DNA of 64,000 bases, from assembly GCA_023055425.1 (NCBI GenBank), contig JALGPY010000010.1, forward strand, positions 55,217,665 through 55,281,664, written 5' to 3'. Positions 10,660 through 22,722 of the stretch are shown in pieces. Under the pieces are notes generated by a model. It did no database searches. It saw nothing but the letters and a program-made list of their open reading frames with translations, and was not told where the DNA came from. This DNA is from Linanthus parryae. Lineage: Eukaryota > Streptophyta > Magnoliopsida > Ericales > Polemoniaceae. Every line of letters begins with the position of its first letter. Position 1 is the stretch's first letter. The translations under genes and the position numbers were made by a program.

Positions 10660-12328
10660 TCCAATGCACTCGGGTGATGGTGATTCGACCCACTTTAGAA
10701 GGGACAATTTAGTCCTTTCCTTCGCTGATGGATCTTCATCTGATGGGTTCTACACATTCGGGTCATCATTTGATAACATGGATTATGAGGCGTTAACAGT
10801 TGGGCCGTTCAACCCATTTCCTATGGAATTTTTTGGGTCGGGCCCATATTCTGCCAACCCAATTTTCAGCCCAGACCCTTTCTCCTCACCCTACCCGAGT
10901 CTCACTCTTCAGCAATACAACCCGACCGACTGTCCAGGACCTTCTTACCTGCTCTCAAATAACTCAAGCCCCCAAGATCCACTCCCCTTTTCGGATCTAT
11001 GGGGTCCGTACAGGGACCAGTCATCTACTAATAACTCAACCCATCTTTTGGAATTCCCTCCATCAAACTTTCAACCCATTTCTCTTCCCCATATAACCTC
11101 CTCAGTAGTTGTCACAGTACATGCATCCCCCATTACTACACCCCCTCACTTATTGCTTTTGAAAACAGAGAACAACTTTTGTTCAAATCCCATTTGCCTT
11201 CTCTCTCAGAAAACAATCTCTCTTGAAGTGAACCTCCGATGACAACTCTCCGTTCTCAGGCGACCGTAACCCAACCTTCACAGAAGATGATGACGATCTT
11301 TCTAGGTTTCCGAAGCAGCTACCACACATTAAAACCTTGTCACATGAGAATAACTCTTCGCAACCTCTGCTCCCCTCACCGATATCGGCTCTAAAAGGGA
11401 TGGTTTTAATACCGATTCAATATCCGCTTGAAGCTACGCCTATGCAAGTGGTTAAACCGCCAGCCTTTATCCTTAGAGCACCGAAGTTTACGGAGGAAGA
11501 AGGAGATATAAACACTCAACTGGAATAAACTCAGAATCAGGCGACTCTTCTCTTGAACAACGGTGTTTCTAAAGACAAGTTCAATCCTTAAGGTGTGTCG
11601 GAGACTATCAAAGAGGAGATCAATGCCCAGAAAATTATGAAAGCCCCAAAGAAGCACCCACCCAAAAAGAGGAACATCGTTGAATTTGCTTCACTAGAAG
11701 ATACAAGGAAGGAACAAAAAGCTGTAGAGACTCTTGCAGAAAAGAAAAACTCCAAAGCTAGAGCTTCTTCCTTTGACTCAATTTCAGACTCCCAGAAATT
11801 TCAAAAGAAGCCAAGAAAGGCTAGGGCCTCTAGTGAAGATAAAGGAAAAGCTCCTATGGGTCTAAATTTCGGTGAAAAAAAATACAACTCAATGGAAGCG
11901 ACTCTAGATAGGTTTCTTGCAGAAAAGGCTATTGAGGAAGAGAAGAGGAGGAATGAGGCTTCTGCCCAAGCTGCTCCTCAAGCTACTCATGTGGAATGTT
12001 TCATTGAAGTGGATGGGAAAAAGTGGATCCAAATGCAGAAGCACTCATCAAGTTCTTGAAGGAAAAATCAGATCTAAGGAAAGTAAGCTCGGCCTAATGT
12101 GTTTGGAAACTCAAGCCTTTTGGTGTTCTCCGGTGTCTTTGCAGTGCTGCTGATCCATCGGTTTTATGTCTCGGTTCTGTTTTGCTTTGAACTTGTTTAG
12201 CTTGTTAATGGTGTTGATGGTTGTAATTTTCTATTTTGTGATGTTTGTGAGGTTCGGTTGTACTCTAAACTCTATTTCTAATTTGAAGTTCTCTACTCTT
12301 AGCTAAAAAAAAAAAAACTTTATATTTG

Positions 12329-14197
12329 ACGCGCGCAATTAAACAAGATGATGACTGCATTCCCATACAATCGTGTTTTCCCATTTTGACAACATGACCC
12401 ACAAACCTTACAATACTTGGTAAACTTCATATATGACAGAAATGCACTTTTTGTATTTTTGGCTAATAATTTTTTTATACTTTACCATAAGTGTCTTAAT
12501 ATAATTGAATAAATAAATTTTAATATATTATTATGGATAAAATGGTCTATTAATAAAATTTTGAAAAACATGTCTAGGAAAGAAACTGCTTCCCTACTTC
12601 TCAAAAGCTACGGTGGAAATCATTTATTGTTTAGAAATAATAATTCACTCCACATATTTAATACTAGTACACATTTTGTCATAAAAATAGCATTTTAAAA
12701 ACAATTTTTTATTCATCAAACGGACTCTTTTATGATCCTTATAATTTGGGCACATAGCCATGTATTCAAGCAATAGATCAATTACTAACTCAAGGATAAG
12801 ACATGTAGGATTATACATTCTCACTTCTCAACAATTGCACAACACCATTTTTGAGTCATTACTTCGCATGAGATTATTATTTAGATTACGGGATCATTTT
12901 AATCAACTGCAAACATGGTCGATTGGGAATTGATTGTGCTCCGCAAACACAATGGAATCGCACAAATTATCTTGTATAATTGAGAACACCGCACGAATTC
13001 AAACACACAAAATTGCAAACACCAAATTGAATAAAAATCACAACTCAAATGTTTAAAAACTTTTCGTAAAAGAAAATGTGAAAGAAAATTTGAAAACTGC
13101 AATTAAATTGCAACACGATTTGCTTGATGATAATAAGTGGAATTGACAAACGAGGATTACATACTAGTGCATGTTATTTATATTTTTAAACGAATTTCGA
13201 ACACAGGTTGTTCGAAAAACATGTTTGACACTTCCCACTTCTATTCTGTTTTAAAATATTTGCAGGCTCAAAAACATCCATTTAAAAAAAAAACACCATT
13301 TTTTCCGCACTTTTAGTGGTTAAACAAATTCATACTCTTATTGAATACATAAAATTATAATTATTAGTTGTCGTATGTACAAAATGATGTAACAGCAAAT
13401 TAACAGTTAAATTTATAACGTTGCAAATGTGTTTTTTATTTTAAAAATTTTCTTAAAAACATACCAAATAATTTTTGATTTTGTTTAAAAAAAATTGTAT
13501 TCAACATGTTTTTGTTTCAATTTTTTTTTTTTTTTTTTCTGTTTTAAACGGATACCAAACAGGCTATAAGAACCCATTGCCTAAGCCAAGAAATTGAAAC
13601 AACATAATCCAAGTTTGATGGTTGGATTAGTTGGCCAACTTCCTTAAGCTGACATTATCAAAATCCCATTAATGGAAGTATTTAATTAGAAACTAGAGAA
13701 GGTAGTTTCCATAATAATGAGATCATCACCAGCTTTCTACTTACAAATCCAATCATCAATCAAAGTGAGTAAAACCACTATTAATTTTAGTATTGTCCAA
13801 AGATCTCATCTCTCTTTCTTTTTTTCTAATAATGTTTTGATTTTCCATCATCAGAGAAAAAAATTAATCAGCAATGAAGAAGATGAAACTACTAGCTTTC
13901 ATCTTTTTTTTTGCTTGATAAACAAATAAGAGCAGGAGAGAAGTTAGGCCAACCGTTAACGTTCATCTCTCTCCCTCTCTCTTTGAATCAAAGCAAAGCC
14001 GTTTGATTCTTGGTCACCATCTGAAACCCAAACTCCACCTTTCTTGGTGATCTGTATATCCCTTTATTTACAAGCCAATTTCTCTATACAAAATTCACCA
14101 ATCTTCTCTTCTCTCCTTATTTTGGTGCATTCTTGAAAAATCTTGATAAACCAAAATTTTCAATTCAGCCAAAACCCACAAAAAATAATCCATCTCT
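12329..14197 (+). other. Intergenic DNA and probable promoter/5' leader of the RING gene
   Basis: AT-rich, with a poly(T) run near 13521-13538 and no convincing coding region up to about 13900. From about 13960 the sequence becomes CT-rich (CTCTCTCCCTCTCTCTT near 13965-13983) and free of stops in character, as is usual for a plant 5' UTR. No clear TATA box was identified, so the transcription start is unplaced. Confidence 0.4.
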
Positions 14198-17100
14198 GTG
14201 ATGACCACTAGTAACACCATTTCATGCAGTTCTGGGTTCATGGTGTCACAATCTCCACCACAAGAAACTCCATTAATGGCCACGGCGTCGACAAACAGGG
14301 CCTTAAGGGTCCCTCCTTCTTCTTCATTCTTGGTTAGAGCAGCAATGAGGGTGTCAAGAGCAAGATGGTTTAAGTTCTTGAGGAGGGTGTTTCATTATCA
14401 AAACGGGTCATCAAGTTCGGATCTCGGGTCTAACCCATATAATTCTGGGTCTTGGATGGTGATGGAGCTCATTGCTCTGTTGGTTCAAATAACTGTCATA
14501 ACTTACACTCTCTCTGTTTCTGAAACTGAGAGGCCCATTTGGCCCATGAGGATGTGGGTTGCCGGGTACGGAGTCGGTTGTGTGTTGAGCTTGTTGTTGC
14601 TGGTTTGGCGGTACCGGGTTTTCTATACGGGTCATGATGATGGGTCAAGACACCCTGATTTAGAGCAACAGAGGATTAACACTGAAAATTCCAGGTATTA
14701 AAACAGTTTTAACTACTTGTAGGACTCACAAATTACATGCATTTTGTTTTTGTTTTGGTGAAACTTCATGTATAAAGTGTGCTTCATCTGTTTCGTCAGA
14801 AACTTCCCACTATTCTATTTAGACTGTTTCGTCACAAACTTCATGATTTTCCAATTTTAGTAAGTTTTTCTTTTGAAACACTTGAACTACTTCTAAGAAT
14901 CACAAATTACATGTTGTCTATTGAAACACTTCAACCACTTCGGTGGGTACGAGTTATAAAGACATTAGGGGTACACCTGAATAAAGCTTAATAATTTGGG
15001 GTACATGTGTAGTTCTAAAACACTTGGGGTGGAGCCTGTATAAATTATAACTTACTCCGTCTTAAAATGTGTACGTCTCTAAACAGCTCCGCCCCTTCAT
15101 GAATTATAACTTACTCACTCAGTCCTAATATGAGTAACCCTAAACAGCTCCGCCCTTATATGAATTATAACTTAGTCGCTCCTAAAATAACTACCTTTAA
15201 GCCTCTGTATGAAATTATAACTTACTCCATCTTAAAATGAGTGCCTCTAAACAGCTCTGCCCCTGTATAAAATTTTAACGTACTCACTCCATCTGAATAC
15301 CTCTAAACAACTCAGCCCCTATATGAAATTATAACTTGCCCACTCAGTCTTGAAATGGGTGTCTTGCTGTGAGTGATCACAATTCTAATCTAATGGGAGA
15401 GTACCAAATTAGTAATAAATGTTAAACCACTCGTAATCTTTTTTACATCCTCTTTGAGTAGTACTGCATTTGCTAACTGAGAATGTAAAAATTGTGACAT
15501 TTCAGTAGCCATCAAATGATGACCAAAATCAAGACATGTCTGGACCTGTTCTTCGCGATGTGGTTCGTGATGGGAAACGTTTGGGTATTCGATTCACGTT
15601 TAGGATCTTTCCGTCGAGCCCCGAAACTTCACGTCCTCTGCATTTCTCTGCTTTCTTGGAACGCCCTTGCTTATTCGTTCCCGCTCCTGCTCTTCATTCT
15701 GCTGTGTTGCTGTGTCCCTCTCGTTAGTAGCTGCCTCGGTTACAACATGAACATGGCTTCTATTGATAGAGGAGCTTCCGAGGATGAAATCTCTGAGCTC
15801 CCGACATGGAAATTCAAAGGCATCGACATCATCAATATGGGGAACCAGAAATCATCCGAACAAAGTGAAAATCAGGTGAAGTCCATAAATTCTACTACTA
15901 TCTAACTGTGACGCTGTAAATTTAGATATAAAGTCTGTCACTTAAAATTGTTTTGGAGATAAATCTGACCTCGGTATCTTTCAAAAAAGTCTAGTCGACT
16001 CTTGGTTAACCCCATATTTTGCATAACATTAGGGTAATTTTACCCAAAATTATTTTTAGTGACAAACACCCACTCAAATCTGACTGTGTAACAATAAGGG
16101 GATGTAAATTTTATGAAGTTCGGCTCACTAAGGGGTGAAAGTGTCCTTCAATCATACTAGAAGGTGTGAAAGTGTCATTTACTAAAAGTATAGGGGTGAA
16201 AGTGTCTTTTAACCCAATTTACATATTTCCCTTAAAAGTTAAGGGTAGTTATTCTTACACCAGCAAATGTGATGGTTACACCAGATTTATGCTGTCATGA
16301 CTTAATTACCCCTCATTAATAGTATTTAAAACTAAATTATAATATTCAATCTTTTATTTTTGACAAGTTTGATATTTCCAAAAAAATCATGATTAATCTC
16401 TATAAATTTGTTAATCCTTTTAAAACATCAACACATTATTGAGGAAAGTTTTTTTTTTTTTTTTTTTTTTTTTGAGGAACGTGTGACTCTTTTTTGAACT
16501 CTTGTAAAAAATGAATCCAAAATGGCTTCGTGTCATACTCTTGGCTGGGTGAATGTGGACAGTATGAAATTGAATTCTCCGAGTTTTCGCAATCTAATAC
16601 TATTCACGGGTATGCTTGTCTTTGTATTTTATTTTATTTTTATTTTTTTCTGAGAAAAAAAGCTTTACCTACATGTATGTTCTAGTCATTTTCTCTACAA
16701 AATGGCTTTCATACTCTCATTTCTTTTTGGTGCTTGTGTGCAAACGACATGTTCAAGTTAGAGTTTATAGATGGTTTCTTCTGTTTGGTTTCGTCTTTTT
16801 GTTTATACACAACATATATCAACTTTTTCCATTAGACTTGTTAAAATTACTTTAAAGTGTTATTGTCTTTTCATCTAAATATTTTTCAGGAAGTAAAAAG
16901 ATCGCCAGAGTATAAAGGAGGCACTATTTTTTTTTTAAGAAAAGGTAGGGAAGTTTTAATAAAGAGAAAGGTATTTTAAAAGGAATGTCAAAATATATGA
17001 AGATAAAATCAAGGTAAAATTTTAAAATATTATACTTTCTGAAAATAGATGATTGCGAAAGGAATAACTACAAATTTAATTATAACTATGGAGGGGTAGT

Positions 17101-17859
17101 TAAGTCACGCAACATAAATCTGGTGTAAGCATCAAAATTGATGGTGTAAGAATCACTACCCAAAGTTAAAACTTATATTCAATAAGGGTAAAATACATTT
17201 TCACCTCTTCTAGTCTGACTGAAGGACACTTTCACCCTTTATTGTTTGGATAAAAGACACTTTTCACCTCTTTAGTGTGCCGAACTTCAAGTAACTTGAA
17301 CTCCATAGTTGTGACCCCGTTAATCTGGAAGTGAGTTCCGCCTATGAAAATAGTTTTGGAAATATATAGGCCCCCATATCATGCAAAAAGTACATTATAA
17401 ATTTGGTTACCCACCAAATTTTGCATAATATAGGGGCGAATTTCTCTCGAAAATTAGTTTTAGTGACAGACTCCAACTCAAGACTAATGGTGTCATAATA
17501 AGGGATGTACATTTTCTGAAGTTCAACACACTAAAAGGGTGAAAGTGTCATTTTCCAAACTGGAAGGGGTGAAAGTGTCCTTCAGTCAAACTAGAGGGGG
17601 CACAAGTGTCTTTTACTCCAGATGATTTGGTGAAAAACAATGAAGAGCCAAATAAAACCATTGATGGGTTTGATTACAATTGCTAATTATATTTTTGTTT
17701 GTGACACTGCAGGAATGCTGTATTTGTCTATCAAAGTATAGAGAGAAAGAAGAATTGAGGCAGTTGCCATGTTCCCATGTATTTCACCTAAATTGTGTGG
17801 ATCAATGGCTCAGAATCATCTCTTGTTGTCCACTTTGCAAGCAACAACTCCAAAGATAG
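14198..17859 (+). CDS. Membrane RING-H2 E3 ubiquitin ligase, three exons, 337 aa
   Basis: Exons are 14198-14694, 15506-15875 and 17713-17859. Both introns have GT-AG ends, and the phases join (AG + T gives Ser166; phase 0 before Glu290) into one open frame ending TAG. The product has a Ser-rich N-terminus, hydrophobic segments at about 87-106, 119-137, 177-193 and 207-240, and a C-terminal RING. The zinc ligands are C291, C294, C309, H311, H314, C317, C328 and C331 (C3H2C3). The motifs WFVMGNVWVFDSR, RAPKLHVLCISLLSWNA and LGYNMNM are those of the Arabidopsis At1g80400/At4g32600-type ligases. The protein should transfer ubiquitin from an E2 at an endomembrane, with the RING in the cytosol; its substrate is unknown. 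Start: the first of two adjacent Met codons was chosen. It appears fully intact. Confidence 0.92.
15038..15361 (+). repeat. Minisatellite in intron 1 of the RING gene
   Basis: About five and a half diverged copies of a 50-63-bp unit. Each copy carries TGAAATTATAACTTACTC, a TCTTAAAATGAGT-like middle and CTCTAAACAGCTCCGCCCC. Related short pieces (TTGGGGTGGAGCC and TATAAATTATAA) occur just upstream. Confidence 0.8.
15990..17625. mobile_element. Inverted-repeat element in intron 2 of the RING gene
   Basis: The left arm (about 16075-16314) is matched in reverse complement by the right arm (about 17091-17335). The best part pairs 16243-16314 with 17091-17161 and includes ATTCTTACACCA and TTACACCAGATTTATG. 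The spacer of about 780 bp is non-coding. A third, direct copy of the outer arm lies at about 17395-17625 and matches 15990-16215. Long terminal inverted repeats without transposase suggest a Mutator-like non-autonomous element, perhaps two nested copies. No target duplication was identified. The host intron stays spliceable. Confidence 0.6.
16448..16474 (+). repeat. Poly(T) run in intron 2
   Basis: About 27 consecutive T within the spacer of the inverted-repeat element; its length is likely to vary between reads. Confidence 0.8.
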
Positions 17860-18109
17860 AAAAAAAAAATGAAATTCGGTTTGCTATGGGTTTTCATATA
17901 TTTTTTCTTTTCGTACCCTTTTTACACGGGTAAAAATGGTGAGGGTAATTAATTGTGAATTGGTCTGTAATTAATAGCTTCCCTGGTTACTTGAGTGAGT
18001 TCATTCCCTGTACAGTGAAGATCACCAGTAACTAAAGAACATTTCATCTTTGCAAATACCAGTAATCGATACTGTATATTGATTTTAAGCTTTGTACGAG
18101 ACTTGTTAC

Positions 18110-18762
18110 TGTGCAATAAAAAATAAAACGCGATCTTAAAACGAGCACGCGATATAGATGAACGTGAAAATAAAGAACACTTTAATTTAAAGTACTTCGG
18201 CGAATCACTTACGTCCCGGGGCGAGAGAGAATATTTCACTACACAAAAATCATACACCCACAATTCTCTCTACAAGTCTCTCAACTCTCACCTCGCATAA
18301 CTCTCATAAACACTACGGGCTCTACAACGTGAGCTTGTGTGTCTCCCACATTGAGCTATGTTTCTCACAGTTGAACTATACCTAAAACAATAGCTATCAA
18401 TCCCTATTTATACTAAATAAAGGGGTGATAATTCTCAAAAAAAAAAAATAAAGGGGTGAAAAAATCCAGCAAGCCCAATATATTACATCCCCAGAGATTA
18501 CTTCATCAGATGAGTAATCACACGCATCGGGTACATCAATTTGTCTTGCGGAATTCAAGACAACTTCAACAAACTGCGTATTGGCTTGATTTATGCAAGT
18601 GCACCGCGGATTCCTCAACCAACTTCGTGTTGATGTTAACTTCCGCGCATCCGCCATGCCCATCTTGCATGGCCCATCACAACACCTTGACCTATATGCT
18701 TAGCGCTCCCTCCTTATGGCGCCTCTTCGCACCCCCGACACAGGTGCTTTCCAAAGTCTGTG
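18110..18762 (-). repeat. Copia LTR (Tork-like), truncated by the Tekay insertion
   Basis: On the minus strand the order is a non-coding U3, a TATA-type box (TAGTATAAATAGGG, near 18402-18415) and a leader with GTGTAGTGAAATATTCTC. A CCGGGACGT motif follows, and it ends ATTGCACA at 18110. That order of promoter, R and U5 is what a copia LTR shows. No PBS follows the U5 end, so this is a solo or 3' LTR. Its far part should continue beyond the Tekay element, after 31219, but I could not place its outer end. Confidence 0.55.
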
Positions 18763-20627
18763 TGAAATACCCGAATTTACCTAATGGGGGCGATTGTGCA
18801 ATTTCTTTAAAACGTTTACTATAAATACGGGGGCTAAACCATGCATTTTTGAAACTAAGGGGGGAGTAGTTGTCTTTTACATAAACAAATATAAATAATA
18901 GTGTATTTATACTGTATAATAATACCGTATTCTTATACCGTATAATACGAGGCTTATATACGTATACATACTATAATAAAATAATAGTAAAATAATATTA
19001 ATAAAATAATAATAAATAAATAATATTAACAATAATAATACAAAAAATTCCAATACCTATTAATAATTCTACTACAACACAATCTCTCTCCTTCCCCTAC
19101 ATCACCATTCACTTTCCACCTTTTTCTCCTCTCACACAAACAACTCTCCATCTATTCCTCCCTTCTCTCTCGGCTAACACACACAAAACACCCTTTTTTT
19201 TCTTCATCACAAACCCTTCCCCCCTCTATCTCTTCTCTCTCCCCGTCACCACCTTCTTTTCTCTCTCTCTTTCTTGTGTTTCTCTTCCCCCTCTCGGCTG
19301 AAACACACCCACACCCCACACACTCACAAAACTCTCATTTGTCTCTCTCATCCCTCACCCGAAACACACACACAAATTTCATCCCCTCCCCCATTTTTCT
19401 CTCTCACATAACTCACCCAACAAAAAAAAAACACACCCTCACAACACCAAAATGCATCCCCCTTCTCTCTCTCATTTTTCTTCCCCTCACGGCAACACAA
19501 CAAAGCCCTCACCCTCACTCACAACACCCCCCTCAAATGCTATTTCCCCTATATATATACCCTACCCCCTCTTCATCAAAAACACACAACAACAACAACT
19601 CAACACCATCACCCTCCTCCTCTTCTTGTTGCCCTCGGCAAACACCCAAAAACCACCAACATCACCATCATCTTCTTCTTCCCTCCCTCACAAACAACAC
19701 CACCACTGCCACCACTCTTCTCTTCCCTTCACCATCATAATAGCCACCACCATCGCCTCTCTCCCCGACCTCTCTCTCTCGGGTTGTCTCTGCCCAGCCA
19801 GCAACCCACCGGAAAACCCGCCGGAAACTCAACCCGACAACACATCACCGCCACCACTTCCCTCTCTCTCAACCACCGAGAGAAACTGCTGCACACCCAT
19901 CCCTCTCTCTCACCCCTCTGTTCTCTCTCTCTCTCGGGTCGTCTCTGCCCAGCCAAGACCGCCGGAAAACCCGTCGGAAAACCCAACAGAAAACAACCCG
20001 CCATCACCACCGAACCCACCTTCTCCAAACCCCCCTCAAAAGCCCTCAACACTCTCTGTTTACCCACCTCTGTTCGAAAACAGAACAGTAGCAGCAGCAA
20101 CGCCCAGGCCCGAGCCACGTCCGACGCCACCGCCGCCATGATCGCCGGCGTGAAGCTCGGCCCAACCACCACCGACACACCCATCGCCTGAAACCCGTCG
20201 CCCTCACGTCCAGGAGGTCCGACGAGACTTGAGAAGGCCCCAAACGAGCCCAGGAACGCCGGACCCATCACCGGCGAACTCCACCTCCGAACCCGACGGT
20301 CGGAGGCTCGACCCGCTTCGCCCGTTGACCGTTTTTCGTGATTCTTCGCGTAGGTAAGATCTAAATCGCCTCCTAGTTCCATTACAATGATCAAAATTGA
20401 GTCTTGTTAGGAAAAATTCGATTTGGGTGAAGTGGGTTGATGAAGATACGTGAAGAACAAATCGGGGGGTGAAAGTGTCTTTTTCTAAAATTATTGGGGA
20501 GGCTCTGACCTTTTTGTGTAAACTGAAATGTTAGGATAGGGGGTGAAAAGTGTCTTTTTCATAACTTAGTTATACTTTTAAATACCCTAAATTAACTAAA
20601 GTAAATAAATCTGATAAATTAGTTTCC

Positions 20628-20671
<44 letters not shown>

Positions 20672-20962
20672 GTAATAATGATAATAATAAACTCATTTAA
20701 CAACTCATTTTATCAATACTTGAAATAAAATTTTAGATATCTTTCTCAAATAAAGTAACTTAACCCATGTGTATGTATATATATATATATATATATCTCT
20801 TTTAAAAATAGTAGGCATAATACAAAAGGATACCGATTTGTATATAATAATAAGAAAGCCGAAGAAGGTATTAGTTTATCTACCTAAAACGTGTATATAT
20901 CTATAGATATACATAAAAGTAAATACATGCAAACTAATCGAATGGTGTTGTGCATAGTTGAA

Positions 20963-21018
<56 letters not shown>

Positions 21019-22356
21019 TAATAATAGACAAGCTTCTATAAATACAAGGGGTTGGGAGATTAATCAAGGACACGCATTGCATATAAGTCACGACTAGAGT
21101 CGTTATGTAATTAAGCTATGTGTTGACAAGGACTTATTGCGTATTTGTAGACACTCAATTCGTAGACGACGAATTTGTCGAGAACGAGTACGAGTACTAG
21201 GACTTCTCTTGTCGTGCTGCTTGCTACCGGTAAGTTCATATGTGCAATACTTTAACTATCAAATGTGATTTTGTGTGCGTATAAAATGATCTCGTTATAA
21301 CTCCCGATACTTGGAATTAAATCGAATGTTTGTGAAATGAGTTTTGAGAATCCTCTTTTGAATATTCGGTTGGAAAATATGAATCTTGAACCAATGATAT
21401 TTTTATGTGATGACAAGTTGGAATCAAATGATACTCTGGAGAAATGATGATTTGGAACCGGTTGTGATTATTATGAAACGACAGTGAATGATGCACTATA
21501 ACATAATTGGGGCGATGTACAGAGGATGTGTGTGGAGGCTAAGGCCGGAGGCGCATGTGAGTCGATCCTCCTAGGGTGCTAATCCACGAGATTACATACC
21601 CTACCCCGTGGTTAGCCTTCATGCACCCGGGTTTTATTTATATGTGAAAACTATAGAGTACTACTTATACCAGTATGGGTCATTACGGTATAGGGGTGTC
21701 GACACTTAAGGTCTCATAGTTATGATTACGAGCGGGGATTGACGTAGGGGCTCCCACAACGCTCGGGTGAATTGGGAATCACGTTATCCCGAGAGGCACC
21801 CTATTGTGATATATATTGCATCTTGACCCCTCTGTGGACATTCGTTACCCGCTGGGCTCTAATACGCCTCAGCCAAATTAATGACGAGAACGGAAAAAAA
21901 AAAAAAAAAAATTGAATTATGATAACAACTACTGTGGATTTCTGCTACATATCACGTGTCTATAAATGCTTTGTGCCAAAAACTCGTTTTACTTATTGCA
22001 GTATGAATTTACTCAGTTTTTACTGATTAAAAATTTTCCTGCGGTCGGCTTGTGCTATTTCAAAACCCGCAGGTTACGAGTAAGGTGGGAGACGCTCACG
22101 ACGCCGCTGGCTAGGATATTAAGCTACTCAGTAATACACCTAGCATTTTTCATTTTGTAAATTAATGTAATTATTTCTTTCAGACAATGTCACTGGTTTT
22201 ATGAATGTATAATAAGTTATATTTGGATTATCGATGGTTGTACTAACTGTGAACCGACGATCCTTATCCGTTCCCAATGAGGCTCATCACCTCGGGCGGA
22301 GACATCTCTACCAAACATGCGGTTCGGCCGGCCGTGTGGTTTGGTGGGGTGTTGCA
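18763..22356 (+). repeat. Tekay 5' LTR (3594 bp)
   Basis: Starts TGAAATACCCGAATTT and ends GGTGTTGCA. It holds CT-rich and CA-rich low-complexity DNA (about 19080-19470) and three (TAA)n or (TA)n arrays. It also has a GC-rich part (about 19780-20330) whose long open frames on both strands are compositional. GGTGAAAGTGTCTTTTT occurs near 20467. Confidence 0.95.
20628..21013 (+). repeat. (TAA)n and (TA)n microsatellites in the 5' LTR
   Basis: A (TAA)n array at about 20628-20672, (TA)n at about 20777-20796 and a longer (TAA)n array at about 20965-21013. The matching arrays in the 3' LTR have different copy numbers and account for most differences between the LTRs. Confidence 0.85.
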
Positions 22357-22358
22357 GA

Positions 22359-22372
22359 TGGTATCAGAGCCG
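22359..22372 (+). other. Tekay primer binding site (tRNA-iMet)
   Basis: TGGTATCAGAGCCG lies two bases after the LTR end and is complementary to the 3' end of the initiator Met tRNA. Confidence 0.92.
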
Positions 22373-22722
22373 ACGGTTCTAAGTTAGTACGAACCTACGA
22401 TATCCACTAAACTAAGTTTAAAAATATTTTCAGAATTAAAATCAACATAGGAAAACAAAAATAAGGAATAAAATTTGACAAGCCGGGGTTTACGGGGTAG
22501 CATGATCCCTAATTGCCTGATGTATTTGATATGCCTTACTTTAAGACGGATTATTTGCTTTGATGAGATTATTTGTGGCGTGATTACTATTTGGTTATTA
22601 TTGGGATATATGCATTATGGACCTTAGAACATCTCGGTGGTATTATGACCTCATACACGAGTACTTTATATGTGCGCATAAGTTAGATATTATTTTGAAA
22701 GAGATTATATCCATAGGATACC

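Larger units (their letters stand above)
6781..12059 (+). pseudogene. LINE ORF1-like protein: DUF4283 plus CCHC zinc knuckle, interrupted
   Basis: Coding pieces in order: an N-terminal SLEEQLDKRGFMIDLD; a DUF4283 region containing GKTLVVRERPPNFAIYEPSF and PTLDV; then, after the 7134-8815 insertion, WIRIPGIPMEGF and LGKLAGEVLHVDSDLKRYAN; a zinc knuckle CFRCGFMGHSNKTC (about 9064-9105); and, after the 9288-10659 insertion, a Ser/Pro-rich region (to 11242). A Lys/Glu-rich tail (11595-12059) ends the protein. In LINE ORF1 proteins this combination binds the element RNA. A few stops and frameshifts interrupt it: TAA just after the knuckle near 9171, a shift near 11240, and a stop near 11528. It could also be a retrocopy of a DUF4283 host gene; the poly(A) end fits either. 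Confidence 0.75.
6444..12315 (+). mobile_element. ORF1-only L1-like retroelement, split by two LTR insertions
   Basis: The unit runs from a pyrimidine-rich 5' leader through an ORF1 with DUF4283 and a CCHC knuckle to a T-rich 3' UTR and a poly(A) run at about 12305-12317. A near-repeat brackets it: AACTTGATATTTG (6431-6443) and AACTTTATATTTG (12316-12328), 12 of 13 alike, as left by LINE target-primed insertion. Without the two LTR insertions it is about 2.8 kb. No endonuclease or RT motif occurs anywhere in it, so it would have depended on a partner LINE for movement. The poly(A) overlap makes the target repeat suggestive and not decisive. Confidence 0.6.

Noticed and set aside
19735..20394. 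219-aa minus-strand frame
   Set aside because: GC-rich LTR region, repeated in the other LTR at 28596-29255, with no homologous features.
20876..21097. Poly-Tyr and poly-Ile frames
   Set aside because: Translations of a (TAA)n microsatellite.
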